Part shown: positions 6,621 to 7,979 of the stretch, piece by piece
Layout of the letters: each line of letters starts with the position of its first letter
Position numbering within the stretch: the first letter of the stretch is position 1
Assembly: GCA_018664265.1 (NCBI GenBank)
Contig: JABJOR010000312.1
Location: 1 to 7,979, forward strand
Length of the DNA: 7,979 bases
Reading direction: 5' to 3'
DNA from: Rhodospirillales bacterium
GTDB lineage: Bacteria > Pseudomonadota > Alphaproteobacteria > Rhodospirillales > Casp-alpha2
The notes under the pieces: generated by a model
The model's input: only the letters and a program-made list of their open reading frames with translations
What the model was told of the DNA's origin: nothing
Database searches by the model: none
Program-made: the position numbers and the translations under genes

Positions 6621-7868
6621 TTAAAAACGAATTTCAAATTTCCGACGGAGGATCACGGCAAGCATGTTCATCACAATCAGGAATCCGAGTAATACGAGAA
6701 TTGTTGCGGCAGTTCTTTCTTCGAATGCTCTCTCAGGGCTATCCGCCCATAAGAAAATTTGAACAGGCAGCGCCGTTGCGGGATCAAGAACAGTTTTTGG
6801 AATATCAACGATAAAAGCCACCATACCAATCATAAGCAATGGAGCCGTTTCACCAATTGCCCGGGCCATTCCAATAATGGCACCTGTCAGAACACCCGGC
6901 ATTGCCAGTGGCAGGACATGATGGAATACGGTTTGAACTTTACTTGCACCCAAAGCCAATGCGGCTTCACGTATGGAAGGCGGAACCGCTTTTAACGAAG
7001 CTCGACCCGCAATAATGATTGTCGGCAAAGTCATCAGAGTCAGAACCATACCACCAACCAGCGGGGCCGATCGTGGGAGGCCAAAAATACTTAAGAATAT
7101 GGCTAACCCCAGCAAGCCAAAAACAATGGATGGAACGGCAGCAAGATTATTGATATTTACTTCGATAAAATCAGTCAGAAGATTTTTTGGGGCAAACTCT
7201 TCAAGATAAATCGCTGCCATCACGCCCGTAGGAAAGGCCAGCAATAAACAAACAATCAAAGAAAAAAAAGTGCCCATCATAGCCGCCGCTATACCAGCAC
7301 GTTCCGGCTCTCGTGAATCACCGTTGAGAAAAAACCCGCTGTTAAACCGGGTTTCGATTAGCTTTTTCTCAATAAGTCTATCGATATGCACCAGTTGTAC
7401 ATCACTCAAACGACGAACCTCTGGTTGATCATCTCTGGAAACGGCACCCTTAATCAACATATCGACATCATCAGATGCCGTTACCCAAACATCAACTGTT
7501 CGACCAGCATTGTGATGGTTTTGTTCAGTGAATTTTTTCAACTCATACGCTGCACCGGAACTGACAATGGCATAAAGTTCTTTTTTCTCACGCCGGGTTT
7601 CAATATTGGGAAACATATCCCGCAAAGTTTTTTTCATAATACTTTGATAATTCGCACTGTTGATATCGAACGGCAAGTTCACTTCCAACAAAATTTTTGT
7701 TTGCTGAAAGGCCAGAAACCCCTTGGATGTAATGGATACAAGCAGAACACCTAGGAACACGACACCAAGTAGCAAAGCGCTAAACCCGGCGGCCCGGAAA
7801 ATTCTTTCCATTCGATGGCGCGCTTTTAAACCTGAAACGATACGTTGAGATCGGGGTAAATTATTCAT
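6621..7868 (-). CDS. pstA: Phosphate ABC transporter permease PstA
   Basis: A 415-residue inner-membrane permease that forms the phosphate channel with PstC. One transmembrane helix lies at about 27-47, followed by a periplasmic region of about 140 residues, then the five-helix ABC permease core (about 192-405). The EAA loop that contacts PstB is visible at 301-325 ([10 protein letters not shown] ... LPLAMPG), followed by [12 protein letters not shown]. coli PstA is shorter, near 300 residues; the long insert after the first helix is the form usual in alphaproteobacteria (DUF3333-type). The ATG at 7868 is chosen over a TTG at 7892: it overlaps the pstC stop by 8 bases, and GAGAG lies just upstream. 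The stop is 13 bases before pstB. The three genes clearly form one operon. Confidence 0.96.
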   Translation of the reverse strand: MNNLPRSQRIVSGLKARHRMERIFRAAGFSALLLGVVFLGVLLVSITSKGFLAFQQTKILLEVNLPFDINSANYQSIMKKTLRDMFPNIETRREKKELYAIVSSGAAYELKKFTEQNHHNAGRTVDVWVTASDDVDMLIKGAVSRDDQPEVRRLSDVQLVHIDRLIEKKLIETRFNSGFFLNGDSREPERAGIAAAMMGTFFSLIVCLLLAFPTGVMAAIYLEEFAPKNLLTDFIEVNINNLAAVPSIVFGLLGLAIFLSIFGLPRSAPLVGGMVLTLMTLPTIIIAGRASLKAVPPSIREAALALGASKVQTVFHHVLPLAMPGVLTGAIIGMARAIGETAPLLMIGMVAFIVDIPKTVLDPATALPVQIFLWADSPERAFEERTAATILVLLGFLIVMNMLAVILRRKFEIRF

Positions 7869-7979
7869 ATTGCTCTCGATATTTCTTAACAATGCGCAGG
7901 GCGACGATGTTCATAATCAGGGTTATCAAAAACAGCAGCAAACCGAGTGCAAAGGCAGATAAAGTTTTGGCGCTATCAA
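7861..7979 (-). CDS. pstC: Phosphate ABC transporter permease PstC, C-terminal end only
   Basis: The last 39 codons of a gene that enters from the right edge. The translation reads DSAKTLSAFALG, a hydrophobic helix LLLFLITLIMNIVAL, then [11 protein letters not shown] and a TAA stop at 7863-7861. A final membrane helix followed by a basic RIVKKYRE-type tail is the usual end of PstC, the partner of PstA in the phosphate channel. The stop lies 8 bases inside pstA, as expected for translationally coupled permease genes. The fragment is short, but sequence and position agree. Confidence 0.9.
   Translation of the reverse strand, partial: DSAKTLSAFALGLLLFLITLIMNIVALRIVKKYREQYE

Noticed and set aside
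7869..7892. TTG at 7892 as the pstA start
   Set aside because: It would extend the overlap with pstC to 32 bases and use a rare start codon; the ATG at 7868 has GAGAG just upstream and a short overlap.

Overview
The window reads as a stretch of an alphaproteobacterial chromosome of moderate GC content. This is inferred from the long PstA with a large periplasmic insert, the pstC-pstA-pstB-phoB gene order and the PhoB receiver sequence; no rRNA or other marker is present to confirm it. All eight recognisable genes lie on the minus strand, so transcription runs from high to low coordinates. Two genes are cut by the window edges: pstC at the right end and a polyamine-type solute-binding protein at the left end. 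I see no tRNA, rRNA, CRISPR array, insertion sequence or phage gene.

Right half (about 5258-7979): the phosphate uptake and signalling operon. The end of pstC overlaps pstA by 8 bases, pstB follows 13 bases after pstA, and phoB follows 17 bases after pstB, each with a fitting ribosome binding site. PstC and PstA are the inner-membrane channel and PstB the ATPase of the high-affinity phosphate importer; PhoB is the response regulator that normally turns on phosphate-starvation genes. Here phoB is broken. The receiver domain is intact, but roughly 65-70 codons (linker and first half of the DNA-binding domain) are missing, and the rest of the winged-helix domain continues in another frame. phoU, often found between pstB and phoB, is not there.

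Middle (3864-5108): a free-standing FAD-dependent D-amino acid dehydrogenase of the DadA type, probably with its own promoter in the 150 bases after the phoB remnant.

Left-middle (912-3589): a tightly coupled two-gene unit that I do not recognise as any described system. It encodes an outer-membrane-type helical lipoprotein followed, with a 4-base ATGA overlap, by an exported V8/trypsin-like serine protease with an all-helical N-terminal domain. Both mature proteins have just two cysteines apart from the lipidated one, as expected for disulfide-bonded envelope proteins. An AT-rich region with a candidate promoter and palindrome precedes the pair. This is the best candidate for something undescribed.

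Left end (1-911): the N-terminal 208 residues of a Tat-exported PotD-like substrate-binding protein. It is preceded by a 286-base intergenic region with two adjacent perfect 6-3-6 palindromes that look like regulator binding sites.
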